NCBI GenBank assembly: GCA_934167135.1
Contig: CAKPKI010000086.1
Span: 1 to 7,525 of the forward strand
Origin: an uncultured Clostridia bacterium
Lineage (GTDB): Bacteria > Bacillota > Clostridia > TANB77 > CAG-508
Direction: 5' to 3'
DNA: 7,525 nt
Position numbers and translations under genes: made by a program. Shown here piece after piece: positions 1 to 6,298 of this stretch. Numbering within the stretch: the first letter of the stretch is position 1; each line of letters begins with the position of its first letter. The notes beneath the pieces are model-generated. The model was not told where the DNA came from. It searched no databases and worked only from the letters and a program-made list of their open reading frames with translations.

Positions 1-966
1 ATTTAATCCAAAACTTACACCAACAGCTGGATATATTGTGCCATTACCAATAAAATCTGTAATCATTTTATCGTAACGACCGCCTCCTCCAATACTTGAT
101 GTGATACTTCCATCTTTAACATAAACTTCTAAAACTGTTCCAGTATAATATTCTTGCCCTCTTGCAAGTGATGGAGAAAATTGTACATAATCTGCTAATT
201 CTAGTTGTTCTATATATTCTTTTAATGTATTTAATTCTTTTATTCCTTCTTCTAATACATTATTTTTGCTTTCTATGTTTATAAGCTCATTTGCATCCAT
301 ATTTAAATATACAAATAGTTTTTCTATCTGCTCATTATTTAATCCTATTTTTGTAAATTCTTTTTCAAGTTCTTGTTTTGTTAGTTTTTCAAATTTGTCT
401 ATTACTGTAATTGTATCTGTAACAAGCTCTTCAGCTATTCCAGCTTCTATTATTATTCCTGATAAAAATTTTCTATTATTATATTTTATTGTTACATCAA
501 TTTTCAATTCTTTGTATGCTTCTACATATAAAGCAATGAATTCTGCTTCTGTTAATTGTCCATCTATTCCAACACAGTCTACATCACATTGAATGAATTC
601 TCTATCTCTTCCAAGTTTTACAGGTCCATCTCTAAATACTTCTCCGATTTCATATCTTTTAAATGGTAATTTTATATTAGGGTTCATTGCTATGTATTTT
701 GCAAATGGTACTGTTAAATCATATCTTAATGCTAAATTACGTTTTCCTTGGTCTGAAACTTTGTATACTTCTTTTAGTATATCATTATCTTCGTCATATT
801 TTAATGCTAATAAATCGTAATAACATAATATTGAGGTTTGTAATGGTTTAAAACCATATTTTTCAAATACCTTCTTTAGTGTGTCTGATATATAATTTCT
901 GATGTATTGTTCTTTTGGTGAGTAATCTACACAACCTTTTACATTTTTTAGTTCTAATTCTTTCAT
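1..966 (-). CDS. hisS: Histidyl-tRNA synthetase, partial (C-terminus off the left edge)
   Basis: Class II aminoacyl-tRNA synthetase that charges tRNA-His with histidine in the cytoplasm. 322 codons are present, open to the window edge. Visible landmarks are LRYDLTVPFAKY (residues 80-91), the motif 2 region FKRYEIGEVFRDGP (102-115) followed by GRDREFIQCDVD (119-130), the histidine-binding loop SLARGQEYYTGTVLE (266-280), GGGGRYD (293-299), and the start of motif 3, VGVSFGLN, at the edge. The anticodon-binding domain is missing only because the window ends. LRYDLTVPF resembles the eukaryote/archaea/Bacteroidetes-like HisRS type, not the LRPEGTA form of most bacteria. The loop reads RGQEYYTG where RGLDYYTG is usual. 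The ATG at 966 is preceded by AGAGGG at proper spacing. Its promoter lies at 1001-1029. I see no T-box: only 73 bases separate it from the upstream gene. Not HisZ, because the catalytic loop and GGGGRYD are kept. Confidence 0.95.
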   Translation of the reverse strand, partial: MKELELKNVKGCVDYSPKEQYIRNYISDTLKKVFEKYGFKPLQTSILCYYDLLALKYDEDNDILKEVYKVSDQGKRNLALRYDLTVPFAKYIAMNPNIKLPFKRYEIGEVFRDGPVKLGRDREFIQCDVDCVGIDGQLTEAEFIALYVEAYKELKIDVTIKYNNRKFLSGIIIEAGIAEELVTDTITVIDKFEKLTKQELEKEFTKIGLNNEQIEKLFVYLNMDANELINIESKNNVLEEGIKELNTLKEYIEQLELADYVQFSPSLARGQEYYTGTVLEVYVKDGSITSSIGGGGRYDKMITDFIGNGTIYPAVGVSFGLN

Positions 967-1000
967 ATTTTCCCTCTTTTCTTCTAAAATTATTTTTAAT

Positions 1001-1029
1001 ATTATACCATTTAATTTTAGATAAGTAAA
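1001..1029 (-). promoter_or_regulatory. Sigma-A type promoter of hisS
   Basis: On the minus strand a TTTACT -35 box (1024-1029) is followed by a 17-base spacer and a perfect TATAAT -10 box (1001-1006). The bases TGG directly before the -10 give an extended -10 (TGn). Transcription would start near 994, leaving a leader of about 30 nt before the hisS ATG at 966. That is too short for a T-box or another riboswitch. Confidence 0.7.
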
Positions 1030-1039
1030 GAAATATGAA

Positions 1040-2056
1040 CTAATTTTTGCTAACTTTTTCTGCAAACGAATTATTAACAATTTTATCATATGGAGCCTTT
1101 ACAGTAAGTTCTCCCGCTTCTGACATAATATCTTGCAATTTATCAAAAGCATTTTCCTTTAAAACAGGATTATCTTTCCAAGCCTCAATCTCCTTATACT
1201 TTTGAACTGAATTTTCCAAAGAATTTAAAGTTGTATCTGGAAAGAAAGTCTGAATTTTCTCTGCAACTTCTTTTGCAGAATGTTCTTTAACCCATTGTTC
1301 TCCTCTGTATATTGCTTTAGTAAATCCTTCAATTACACTTGAATTATTTTTTATATAACTCTTTTTAGCACAATATGCCGTATATGGTACTTCTCCAGCT
1401 TCTTCTCCAACAGATGCTACAATATAACCTTTTCCCGCATCTTGTGTCATAGAAGCTGTTGGTTCAAATAATGTTACATAATCTGCATTTCCTCCTGAAA
1501 ATGCTCCAGCCATTAAGTCAAATTTTATACTATCATCTAAAACCAAATCAGTCTGAGGATTTAATCCGTTCTTTTTTAACACATATTCCAATGTCATATA
1601 TGGAACTCCTCCTTTTCTGCCTGGTATTATAGTTTTTCCTTTTAAGTCTTTCCACGAAAAGTTGTTTGCTTGTTCTTTACTTACTAGAAAAGAACCATCT
1701 TTTTGAGTTAACTGTGCAAATACTTCTATATAATCTTCTTTTCCCTCATTGTATACATATATTGCCGCTTCTGGACCACATAATCCAATATCACTTTGAC
1801 CAGCTAGTATTGCAGTCATAACTTTATCTGCACCTTGACCTGTTGTTATGTCTAATTTTAGGCCTTCATCTTCGAAAAAATTATTTGCAATTGCTACATA
1901 TTGAGGTGCATAAAAAATTGAACGAGTTACCTCATTTAATTGAATTGTTTTTAACCCTACATTTTCATCAGTTTTTTTATTAAGTATATAGTATACACTC
2001 AATATTATAATTGCAATAAGTACGATAATAAAAATTTTAAATATAATTTTTTTCAT
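1040..2056 (-). CDS. ABC transporter substrate-binding protein, NMT1/SsuA/TauA-like
   Basis: 338-residue extracytoplasmic binding protein of the NitT/TauT/SsuA/ThiY class, which captures small molecules (sulfonates, nitrate, thiamine precursors and others) for an ABC importer. The substrate cannot be read from the sequence. Residues 5-25 form one hydrophobic segment. No cysteine follows it, so there is no lipobox and the protein is probably membrane-anchored by this helix. The mature part has the family pattern: FYAPQYVAIANNFFEDEGLKLDI (residues 48-70, first lobe), GQGADKVMTAILAGQSDIGLCG near 73-94, and WKDLKGKTI with GRKGGVPYMTLEYVLKKNG around 135-165 at the lobe crossover. The ATG at 2056 follows AGGAGG with good spacing. 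A permease fragment of the same transporter class lies at 4178-4537, with the PIN cassette between them. No convincing promoter is seen in the 50 bases between the terminator at 2107 and this gene. Confidence 0.9.
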   Translation of the reverse strand: MKKIIFKIFIIVLIAIIILSVYYILNKKTDENVGLKTIQLNEVTRSIFYAPQYVAIANNFFEDEGLKLDITTGQGADKVMTAILAGQSDIGLCGPEAAIYVYNEGKEDYIEVFAQLTQKDGSFLVSKEQANNFSWKDLKGKTIIPGRKGGVPYMTLEYVLKKNGLNPQTDLVLDDSIKFDLMAGAFSGGNADYVTLFEPTASMTQDAGKGYIVASVGEEAGEVPYTAYCAKKSYIKNNSSVIEGFTKAIYRGEQWVKEHSAKEVAEKIQTFFPDTTLNSLENSVQKYKEIEAWKDNPVLKENAFDKLQDIMSEAGELTVKAPYDKIVNNSFAEKVSKN

Positions 2057-2106
2057 ATCTTTCCTCCTTTTACTTCATTTTATGAGATTTATTGTTAAAA
2101 AGTGCT

Positions 2107-2132
2107 AAAAAAGAGGTATCTATATACCTCTT
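2107..2132 (-). terminator. Rho-independent terminator of the PIN cassette
   Basis: On the minus strand AAGAGGTAT, a four-base loop ATAG and ATACCTCTT form a perfect 9-bp hairpin (2111-2132), running directly into six T residues (2112-2107). It lies 18 bases after the PIN gene stop codon and ends that operon. Confidence 0.85.
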
Positions 2133-2150
2133 CTATCTAACTTATATTTA

Positions 2151-2726
2151 TTATTTTAAATTCCTATTAGCTGTCATAATTTTTATATCGCTTATGTACT
2201 CTTCATTGCTTGTAAAATCTGAATCATCAGTAAGTACATATTCAATATTATTATCCTTACAGAATTTTAATAATGCAAAATCAAATATATCATATTTATG
2301 TTTGTGATAATTATCATTGTATTCTTTTAGAATATCTTTATTAATTTGATATTCTACTATTTCTATGCATTGTGAAATTTGACTATACAATAATTTAAAA
2401 GCCTTTTGTAATCTTTCTCTTTCCTCTGTAATAGCTCTATATTGTTTCTTATTTAACTCTTCTGGTTTTATAGAATGATTTTTAATATACAATTCATATT
2501 CATTCTTTTCAATAACATTAAATAGTTCAAAAATATTATATATTGTTGTATAAATTTTACACCCTCTTCTTTCTATGGCTTTTTCTAAAAAAGTAGGATA
2601 TATATTTTTCTGATATGCTTGAACATATGTTGTATTTCCATAAAATGTCCATAAAAGAATATTAGTATCTACTGCTAATGTTCTAATATTAAATTTAATT
2701 AAATTTTTTTCTATTGATATAATCAA
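2151..2726 (-). CDS. PIN-domain protein, predicted RNase (VapC-like effector)
   Basis: 191-residue protein with the acidic pattern of a PIN nuclease, a metal-dependent RNase fold typical of VapC toxins. Strand 1 ends in AVDTNILLW, with Asp20 and Asn22. A Glu follows at 67 (YNIFELFNVIE). Asp146 and Asp149 lie in KYDIFDFALLKFC. The final strand reads VLTDDSDF, with Asp167, Asp168 and Asp170. All the acids expected in an active site are therefore present. At 191 residues it is longer than a usual VapC (about 130); the extra part is a charged helical insert at about 75-125. The start is TTG at 2726: no ATG lies nearby, an in-frame TGA sits just upstream, and GAGGTGA provides the ribosome site. 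That site begins right after the DUF4325 stop codon, 13 bases away, so translation is probably coupled. Family membership is clear; a toxin role and the RNA target are inference. Confidence 0.85.
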   Translation of the reverse strand: MIISIEKNLIKFNIRTLAVDTNILLWTFYGNTTYVQAYQKNIYPTFLEKAIERRGCKIYTTIYNIFELFNVIEKNEYELYIKNHSIKPEELNKKQYRAITEERERLQKAFKLLYSQISQCIEIVEYQINKDILKEYNDNYHKHKYDIFDFALLKFCKDNNIEYVLTDDSDFTSNEEYISDIKIMTANRNLK

Positions 2727-2739
2727 ATTTATTCACCTC

Positions 2740-3099
2740 TTAACTATTTTCTATGTTATTTTTTGTTATCTCTCCAACTACATCAATATTGGTTCTTTTA
2801 TTGTAAATTTCTACAGCATTCTCATATGAATGCTGATACGTATCTAATCCTAATTCACTAATTTGCTCTAATTTAAAAATTCTATTAAATTTTTCTGGTC
2901 CTAGGTTCAATACAAAATACCCTATGCTAGAATTAAAAAAAGGCGTAGCAAATAAAGATATATCTTTAAAATCCAAAACAACTGTGTCACTTTCCGATAA
3001 TTCTTTCATAATTTGTTCTATTTTTTCTCTTAATATTAATCCATTACTTTCAGTTAAACCATTTTTTATTAATTCTGAAATAATTATTTTTCTTTTCAT
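2740..3099 (-). CDS. DUF4325 STAS-like protein
   Basis: 119-residue protein resembling the DUF4325 STAS-like family, relatives of the anti-anti-sigma (SpoIIAA) fold. A helix (20-36) is followed by a hydrophobic strand TVVLDFKDISLF (39-50), then ATPFFNSSIGYFVLNLG (51-67), the position where STAS proteins carry a phosphorylatable Ser/Thr. FNRIFKLEQISELG (71-84) matches the conserved tail of the domain. There is no DNA-binding or membrane segment. The ATG at 3099 follows GGAGG with 7-base spacing. It is the middle gene of the cassette, with the ATPase gene 44 bases upstream and PIN 13 bases downstream. By analogy with SpoIIAA/SpoIIAB or toxin-antitoxin pairs, it could be the partner that receives a phosphate from the ATPase or that holds the PIN protein inactive. 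Neither role is shown by the sequence. Confidence 0.8.
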   Translation of the reverse strand: MKRKIIISELIKNGLTESNGLILREKIEQIMKELSESDTVVLDFKDISLFATPFFNSSIGYFVLNLGPEKFNRIFKLEQISELGLDTYQHSYENAVEIYNKRTNIDVVGEITKNNIENS

Positions 3100-3142
3100 A
3101 ATATACCTCCATTTTTTATATTATGTTCAAAATCTTATAGCT

Positions 3143-3171
3143 ATTATACACTAATTTTTAGTGTATATAAA
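3143..3171 (-). promoter_or_regulatory. Candidate internal promoter with palindrome in its spacer
   Basis: On the minus strand TTTATA (3166-3171), a 17-base spacer and TATAAT (3143-3148) lie across the end of the ATPase gene, 44-72 bases before the DUF4325 start. A perfect palindrome with 9-bp arms and a 5-base centre (TATACACTA and TAGTGTATA, 3145-3167) fills the spacer and overlaps the -10 box, the classic place for a repressor operator. Alternatively it is an intercistronic RNA hairpin; no T-run follows it, so it is not a terminator. The -35 box is weak and such AT-rich matches also arise by chance. Confidence 0.35.
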
Positions 3172-3650
3172 GTTCCTTTTATAGCTTTATCTAATTTTGT
3201 AAAATTAAACACTCCATTTTCTGTTACAGTATATAATACATCCTCAGTTATTAGAGTAATCTTTCCTCTAAATTCTTCTCTAAATTCCTCTAACAAAGTA
3301 AATCCTAATCCTCTAGGATAATCTCCAACTTTAGTTGTATTTCCTCTTTCAAGTGCCCATCTTAAAGCACTAACTGAGTCAATATCTTTTTTTAAATAAT
3401 TTCTTACAGATTGTGGAATACCAATTCCCAGATCATATATTGAAAATGTGAAACTTTTTTTGTTATTATAATATCCATGACAAATTATTCCATATTTACT
3501 ATTACTATGAGTCAAAGCATTGCTTGGAATTTCAAATATTCTAGAGTGCAATATCGCTTTTTTATCTTCACTTAAAGCTTTCAATTGAGATAGAGATATT
3601 AATTTATCAATAATATTATTGGCATCATCGTCATTTGTAATTCTATTCAA
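3144..3650 (-). CDS. GHKL ATPase domain (C-terminal part of a frameshifted STAS-ATPase protein)
   Basis: Histidine-kinase-like (GHKL/HATPase) ATP-binding domain, like the SpoIIAB/RsbW anti-sigma kinases. Counted from the TTG at 3650, the N box is FEIPSNALTHS (39-49, with Glu40 and Asn44), the G1 box is YDLGIGIP (72-79, with Asp73), the G2 box is YPRGLGFTLLEEF (111-123), and GTLYTLKI (159-166) is the closing G3-like strand. There is no His-phosphorylation domain, so it is not a classical sensor kinase. The TTG has no ribosome site before it. The reading frame stays open upstream to 3710 and encodes ILGFININ and onwards, which reads as the natural continuation of the STAS domain at 3691-3972. 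I conclude that this is the back half of one 275-residue protein, split by one base at 3707-3711. As the sequence stands it may not be translated. Confidence 0.75.
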   Translation of the reverse strand: MNRITNDDDANNIIDKLISLSQLKALSEDKKAILHSRIFEIPSNALTHSNSKYGIICHGYYNNKKSFTFSIYDLGIGIPQSVRNYLKKDIDSVSALRWALERGNTTKVGDYPRGLGFTLLEEFREEFRGKITLITEDVLYTVTENGVFNFTKLDKAIKGTLYTLKISV

Positions 3651-3690
3651 AGGAATATTATTTTTGTTCCCAATAGCATTATAATTAATA

Positions 3691-3972
3691 TTAATGAATC
3701 CGAGTATTTTTCAATGTATTTAGTAGTTTTGATTTTTTTGTAAAGCTTATTCGTATGTTCTTATCTTGAGAAATAAGGGCTATTGATGATAATATTGCTA
3801 AACAAGTAGAACTAATATATGTACACTTTGTTGCATCAATTTGAATATTATTATTCTCTGAATTAATTACTTTTTCTTGAATTTCAAACATTTTAGTAAT
3901 ACTTAATTTTGTTTCTACATATTTTTCTTCAAGTTCTATTTTTTCATATTCTTTGAATGGTAAAAATATCAT
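3691..3972 (-). CDS. STAS-like domain (N-terminal part of a frameshifted STAS-ATPase protein)
   Basis: 93-residue open frame that is the first gene of the cassette. Residues 43-64 (IQIDATKC then YISSTCLAILSS) match the central strand and helix of STAS/anti-anti-sigma proteins. The pair Ser54-Ser55 sits where SpoIIAA has its phosphorylated serine, although the usual Asp and Gly neighbours are Ile and Thr. KNIRISFTKKSKLLNTLK (71-88) matches the next strand and the helix that leads to the LGF motif. The frame then ends in NTRIH and a stop. Skipping one A of the A5 run instead gives NTLKILGFININ and continues into the ATPase domain. The ATG at 3972 has a good site (AGGAG, 5-7 bases away) and a strong promoter at 4038-4066. 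The N-terminal 40 residues have no motif I recognise. Confidence 0.65.
   Translation of the reverse strand: MIFLPFKEYEKIELEEKYVETKLSITKMFEIQEKVINSENNNIQIDATKCTYISSTCLAILSSIALISQDKNIRISFTKKSKLLNTLKNTRIH
3707..3711 (-). other. A5 homopolymer: frameshift point between STAS and ATPase halves
   Basis: On the minus strand the run TTGAAAAATACTCGG holds five A residues. With four, the STAS frame (up to Lys88) joins the ATPase frame with no stop, giving a protein of about 275 residues. A mutation or an assembly error at a homopolymer is the simplest cause. A programmed +1 shift is possible, but I see no stimulator. Confidence 0.65.
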
Positions 3973-4037
3973 ATTCTCTCCTATTATATCAATTTAATGT
4001 TTAAATTTTACTTACAAAATTCTTTTTAATTTAGGAT

Positions 4038-4066
4038 ATTATATCATCAAACAATTAATTTATCAA
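4038..4066 (-). promoter_or_regulatory. Sigma-A type promoter of the STAS/ATPase/PIN cassette
   Basis: The minus strand shows TTGATA (4061-4066), a 17-base spacer and TATAAT (4038-4043), a near-consensus promoter. Transcription would start near 4031, leaving a leader of about 60 nt before the ATG at 3972. An AT-only palindrome (4057-4072, 7-bp arms, 2-base centre) overlaps the -35 box and could bind a regulator, though AT-only palindromes are common by chance. Confidence 0.75.
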
Positions 4067-4103
4067 TAAATTTTAAAATTTTTCTAAAATAATGTTACAC
4101 GAT

Positions 4104-4147
4104 AAAAGAAATACTTGAAATTAGATTTTGTATCAAGTATTTCTTTT
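4104..4147 (-). terminator. Terminator downstream of the ABC permease
   Basis: A perfect 15-bp inverted repeat (AAAAGAAATACTTGA at 4104-4118, TCAAGTATTTCTTTT at 4133-4147, 14-base loop) begins 30 bases after the permease stop. On the minus strand the right half of the stem ends in TTTT. It is near-symmetric and could also work on the plus strand. It now also stops transcription leaving the recombinase gene and insulates the PIN cassette promoter. Confidence 0.7.
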
Positions 4148-4177
4148 AAAAGTTTTCTTTAAACCATTACATAATAA

Positions 4178-4537
4178 CTATCTAACTATCTTCTTTTCTA
4201 ATAATACTATAGTCTCATACATTAGTGCTGCAACAATTGCTAATATAATAACACTAGTCATAACTAAGTCTAACTGGAATACTTGCCCTCCATAAACTAT
4301 CAAATATCCTAATCCACCTTTAGATACCAAGAATTCTCCTGATATTACTCCTACTAAGGAAAGTCCTATATTAACCTTTAATGTATTAAAAAATGTTGGT
4401 ATATTTGATGGAATTACAATTTTGGTTAATACTTGAATCTTATTTGCATTAAATGTCTTTACCATTTTTATTTTTTCTTTATCTGTATGTAAAAATCCAT
4501 TTAGTATATCAAGTATTGTTACTATTAAGGAAATTGC
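4178..4537 (-). pseudogene. ABC transporter permease (SsuC/TauC-like), 3' fragment cut by the mobile element
   Basis: C-terminal part of an inner-membrane permease of the binding-protein-dependent family. From the internal ATG at 4465, 95 residues remain. The frame stays permease-like further upstream, with ISLIVTILDILNGFLHTDKEKIK before it, as far as about 4537, where similarity stops. The EAA-like cytoplasmic loop is MVKTFNANKIQVLTKIVIP (1-19), followed by the typical FFNTLKVNIGLSLVGVISGEFL (26-47), GGLGYLIVYGG (50-60) and a last membrane helix (about 66-85). A complete family member has about 250 residues, so more than half is missing. The break coincides with the end of the serine recombinase gene, which shows the cause is insertion. 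The 5' half should lie beyond the far end of the element, outside the window. It is probably the partner of the binding protein at 1040-2056. The ATG at 4465 is internal and probably not a real start. Confidence 0.8.
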
Positions 4538-4550
4538 AAACCTAATCTGC
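4525..4550. other. Inferred attachment-site junction between element and permease gene
   Basis: Permease-like coding stops being recognisable near 4537, while the recombinase frame runs to its stop at 4525. The element/host junction must fall in or next to this stretch. Large serine recombinases use a 2-bp crossover core, so no long direct repeat is expected, and the exact point needs the other end or an empty site. Confidence 0.5.
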
Positions 4551-6273
4551 TGACAACATTTTTATCTTTTTTATTGGCTGTCTCTTCAAACATATCTGAG
4601 AACAGCCTTTTATCATTTTGTGATATCTTAGTATTTAAAATGTCTACTTCAACATTTTGACCACTTCCTTGCATATCTTCTATTAGTATCCTTAATATAT
4701 CTTTTTTTGATTTTATATCTAAATAATTAAATGTTTTAAAACAATTATTTATAATATCCAAAATTAATTCTGCCATTTTGCTTTCTTCATCTCTAAAATT
4801 TTCTTCAGTTTCTTTATTTGTTTTTAATTTAATAAGTTCATCTTCTAATTCTTTATTTTCCTGTTTTAACCTTTTTAATTCTGAATTTATTAAATCTATT
4901 ACTTCAATATCCATATATTTAAGTTTATCTATTAAGTTTTTCATAGCTTCATCATTTGTTTTTATTTTTTTATTTAATTCCTCTACTTTAGTATCCAATT
5001 CTATTCTATCTTTTTTTATTGTTAATTTTGAAAGTTCTTGATATACTTCTGATGTCGGAACAAATATTTTTTCTAATTTTTTCATCATTAACTCATCAAG
5101 AGCTCTTCCATTTATATTCTTACTATGACATCTCATACCTCTGCTTTTCTCTTTTAATTCACATATGTAGTAAAATCTTTCTCCTTGTGCAATTTTAGGT
5201 CTCATATATGAACCACATTCTGAGCATCTTAATATCCCAGAGAATAAAAAGTCGTGTTTACAATCAGCCCTATATCTTTTTTCCTTATTTTTTTCTAATA
5301 GTTCTTGAATCTTTACCCATACTATGCCTTCTTTAAAGGCTGGCTGATGAAATCCAACTGAAACAATCCAATCTTTAATATTTCTATCTTTCTTTCCATC
5401 TTTTTTTCCATATCCTATTAATCCGTATTTTCCATCAAAATTAGCTCTATCTCCATCTGCATAAATTGTTACACCATTTTTATTAAAATATTCTAATACA
5501 TCTTTGTCATTTGGTGCATATACTGGATTAACTAATATTCTTCTTAATGTACTTACAGAAAAATCTAAATTATTTTTAGTAGCAATTTTATTTTTTACAA
5601 AATATGCTTCTAATTTTGTTAATGACTTTAATTCCAAAAATTTATAGCCTATCTCTTGTATCAGTTCCAATTCTTCATCTATGCTTATAAGTTTAGTTGC
5701 TTTTTTCTTCTTTTTTTCTAAGACACTATCTTCACTTTGTTCATATACATCTACAAGTTCTATTCTTTCGGATTTATATCCTGTTGGTGTTTTTCCTCCT
5801 AGCCATCTTCCTGTTTTAGCAAGTTCGATCATATTATCTCTAATTCTTTCTGCAATTACTTCTCTTTCTAATTGAGCAAAAACAGAAGCAATATACATCA
5901 TTGCACGTCCCATAGGTGTTTTGGTGTCGAATTGTTCTTTTATTGAAACAAAGTTAGTTCCTAAATTAGTTATATAATTCATCAAATTTGAAAAATGAGC
6001 TATATTCCTACTAATTCTGTCTAATCTATAACATATAAGTATATCAAATGGTTTTTTATTTTCCTCTGTTAAAAATTCTTTGAATTTAGGTCTGTCTATA
6101 TTTCCTCCTGAGAAGCCATCATCTTCATAAATTATACTTTCTACATCATACTCACTACTTGGATAATGTTGTGTAATATATTTCATTGCTATTTCTACTT
6201 GATTACCTACAGAATCACCCTTATCTGAATATTTAGATTTTCTAGAATATATTGCAATTTTTACTTTTTCCAT
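4525..6273 (-). CDS. Large serine recombinase (site-specific integrase)
   Basis: 582-residue integrase of the large serine recombinase family (phage integrases, TnpX/TndX), which cuts and rejoins att sites to insert and excise its element. The resolvase-type catalytic domain covers about 1-155: nucleophile Ser10 in IYSRKSK, YEDDGFSGGNIDRP (49-62), YRLDRISRN (82-90, with Arg86 and Arg89 as catalytic arginines), and VFAQLEREVIAERIRDNM (131-148) starting the long E helix. The recombinase DNA-binding domain follows (about 160-320). The zinc ribbon has Cys350, Cys353, Cys371 and Cys382. A charged coiled coil spans about 420-490, the part that controls integration versus excision in this family. 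The length is normal and the gene looks intact. The ATG at 6273 follows AAGGAG, 25 bases after the small gene before it. The final residues (about RLGLQFP) are encoded by sequence at or beyond the host junction. Confidence 0.93.
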   Translation of the reverse strand: MEKVKIAIYSRKSKYSDKGDSVGNQVEIAMKYITQHYPSSEYDVESIIYEDDGFSGGNIDRPKFKEFLTEENKKPFDILICYRLDRISRNIAHFSNLMNYITNLGTNFVSIKEQFDTKTPMGRAMMYIASVFAQLEREVIAERIRDNMIELAKTGRWLGGKTPTGYKSERIELVDVYEQSEDSVLEKKKKKATKLISIDEELELIQEIGYKFLELKSLTKLEAYFVKNKIATKNNLDFSVSTLRRILVNPVYAPNDKDVLEYFNKNGVTIYADGDRANFDGKYGLIGYGKKDGKKDRNIKDWIVSVGFHQPAFKEGIVWVKIQELLEKNKEKRYRADCKHDFLFSGILRCSECGSYMRPKIAQGERFYYICELKEKSRGMRCHSKNINGRALDELMMKKLEKIFVPTSEVYQELSKLTIKKDRIELDTKVEELNKKIKTNDEAMKNLIDKLKYMDIEVIDLINSELKRLKQENKELEDELIKLKTNKETEENFRDEESKMAELILDIINNCFKTFNYLDIKSKKDILRILIEDMQGSGQNVEVDILNTKISQNDKRLFSDMFEETANKKDKNVVSRLGLQFP

Positions 6274-6298
6274 AAAAAACTCCTTTTTTGTTGTGATT

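Noticed and set aside
266..820. Two open frames on the plus strand
   Set aside because: They lie antisense to hisS, are rich in Ser/Phe/Ile as expected from reverse-frame AT-rich coding, and lack ribosome sites.
967..1039. T-box leader for hisS
   Set aside because: Only 73 bases lie between the genes, and the promoter leaves a leader of about 30 nt, far too short for a T-box.
3983..3988. Second TATAAT just before the STAS gene
   Set aside because: It has no matching -35 box and would put the transcript start on the ribosome site; the promoter at 4038-4066 is far better.
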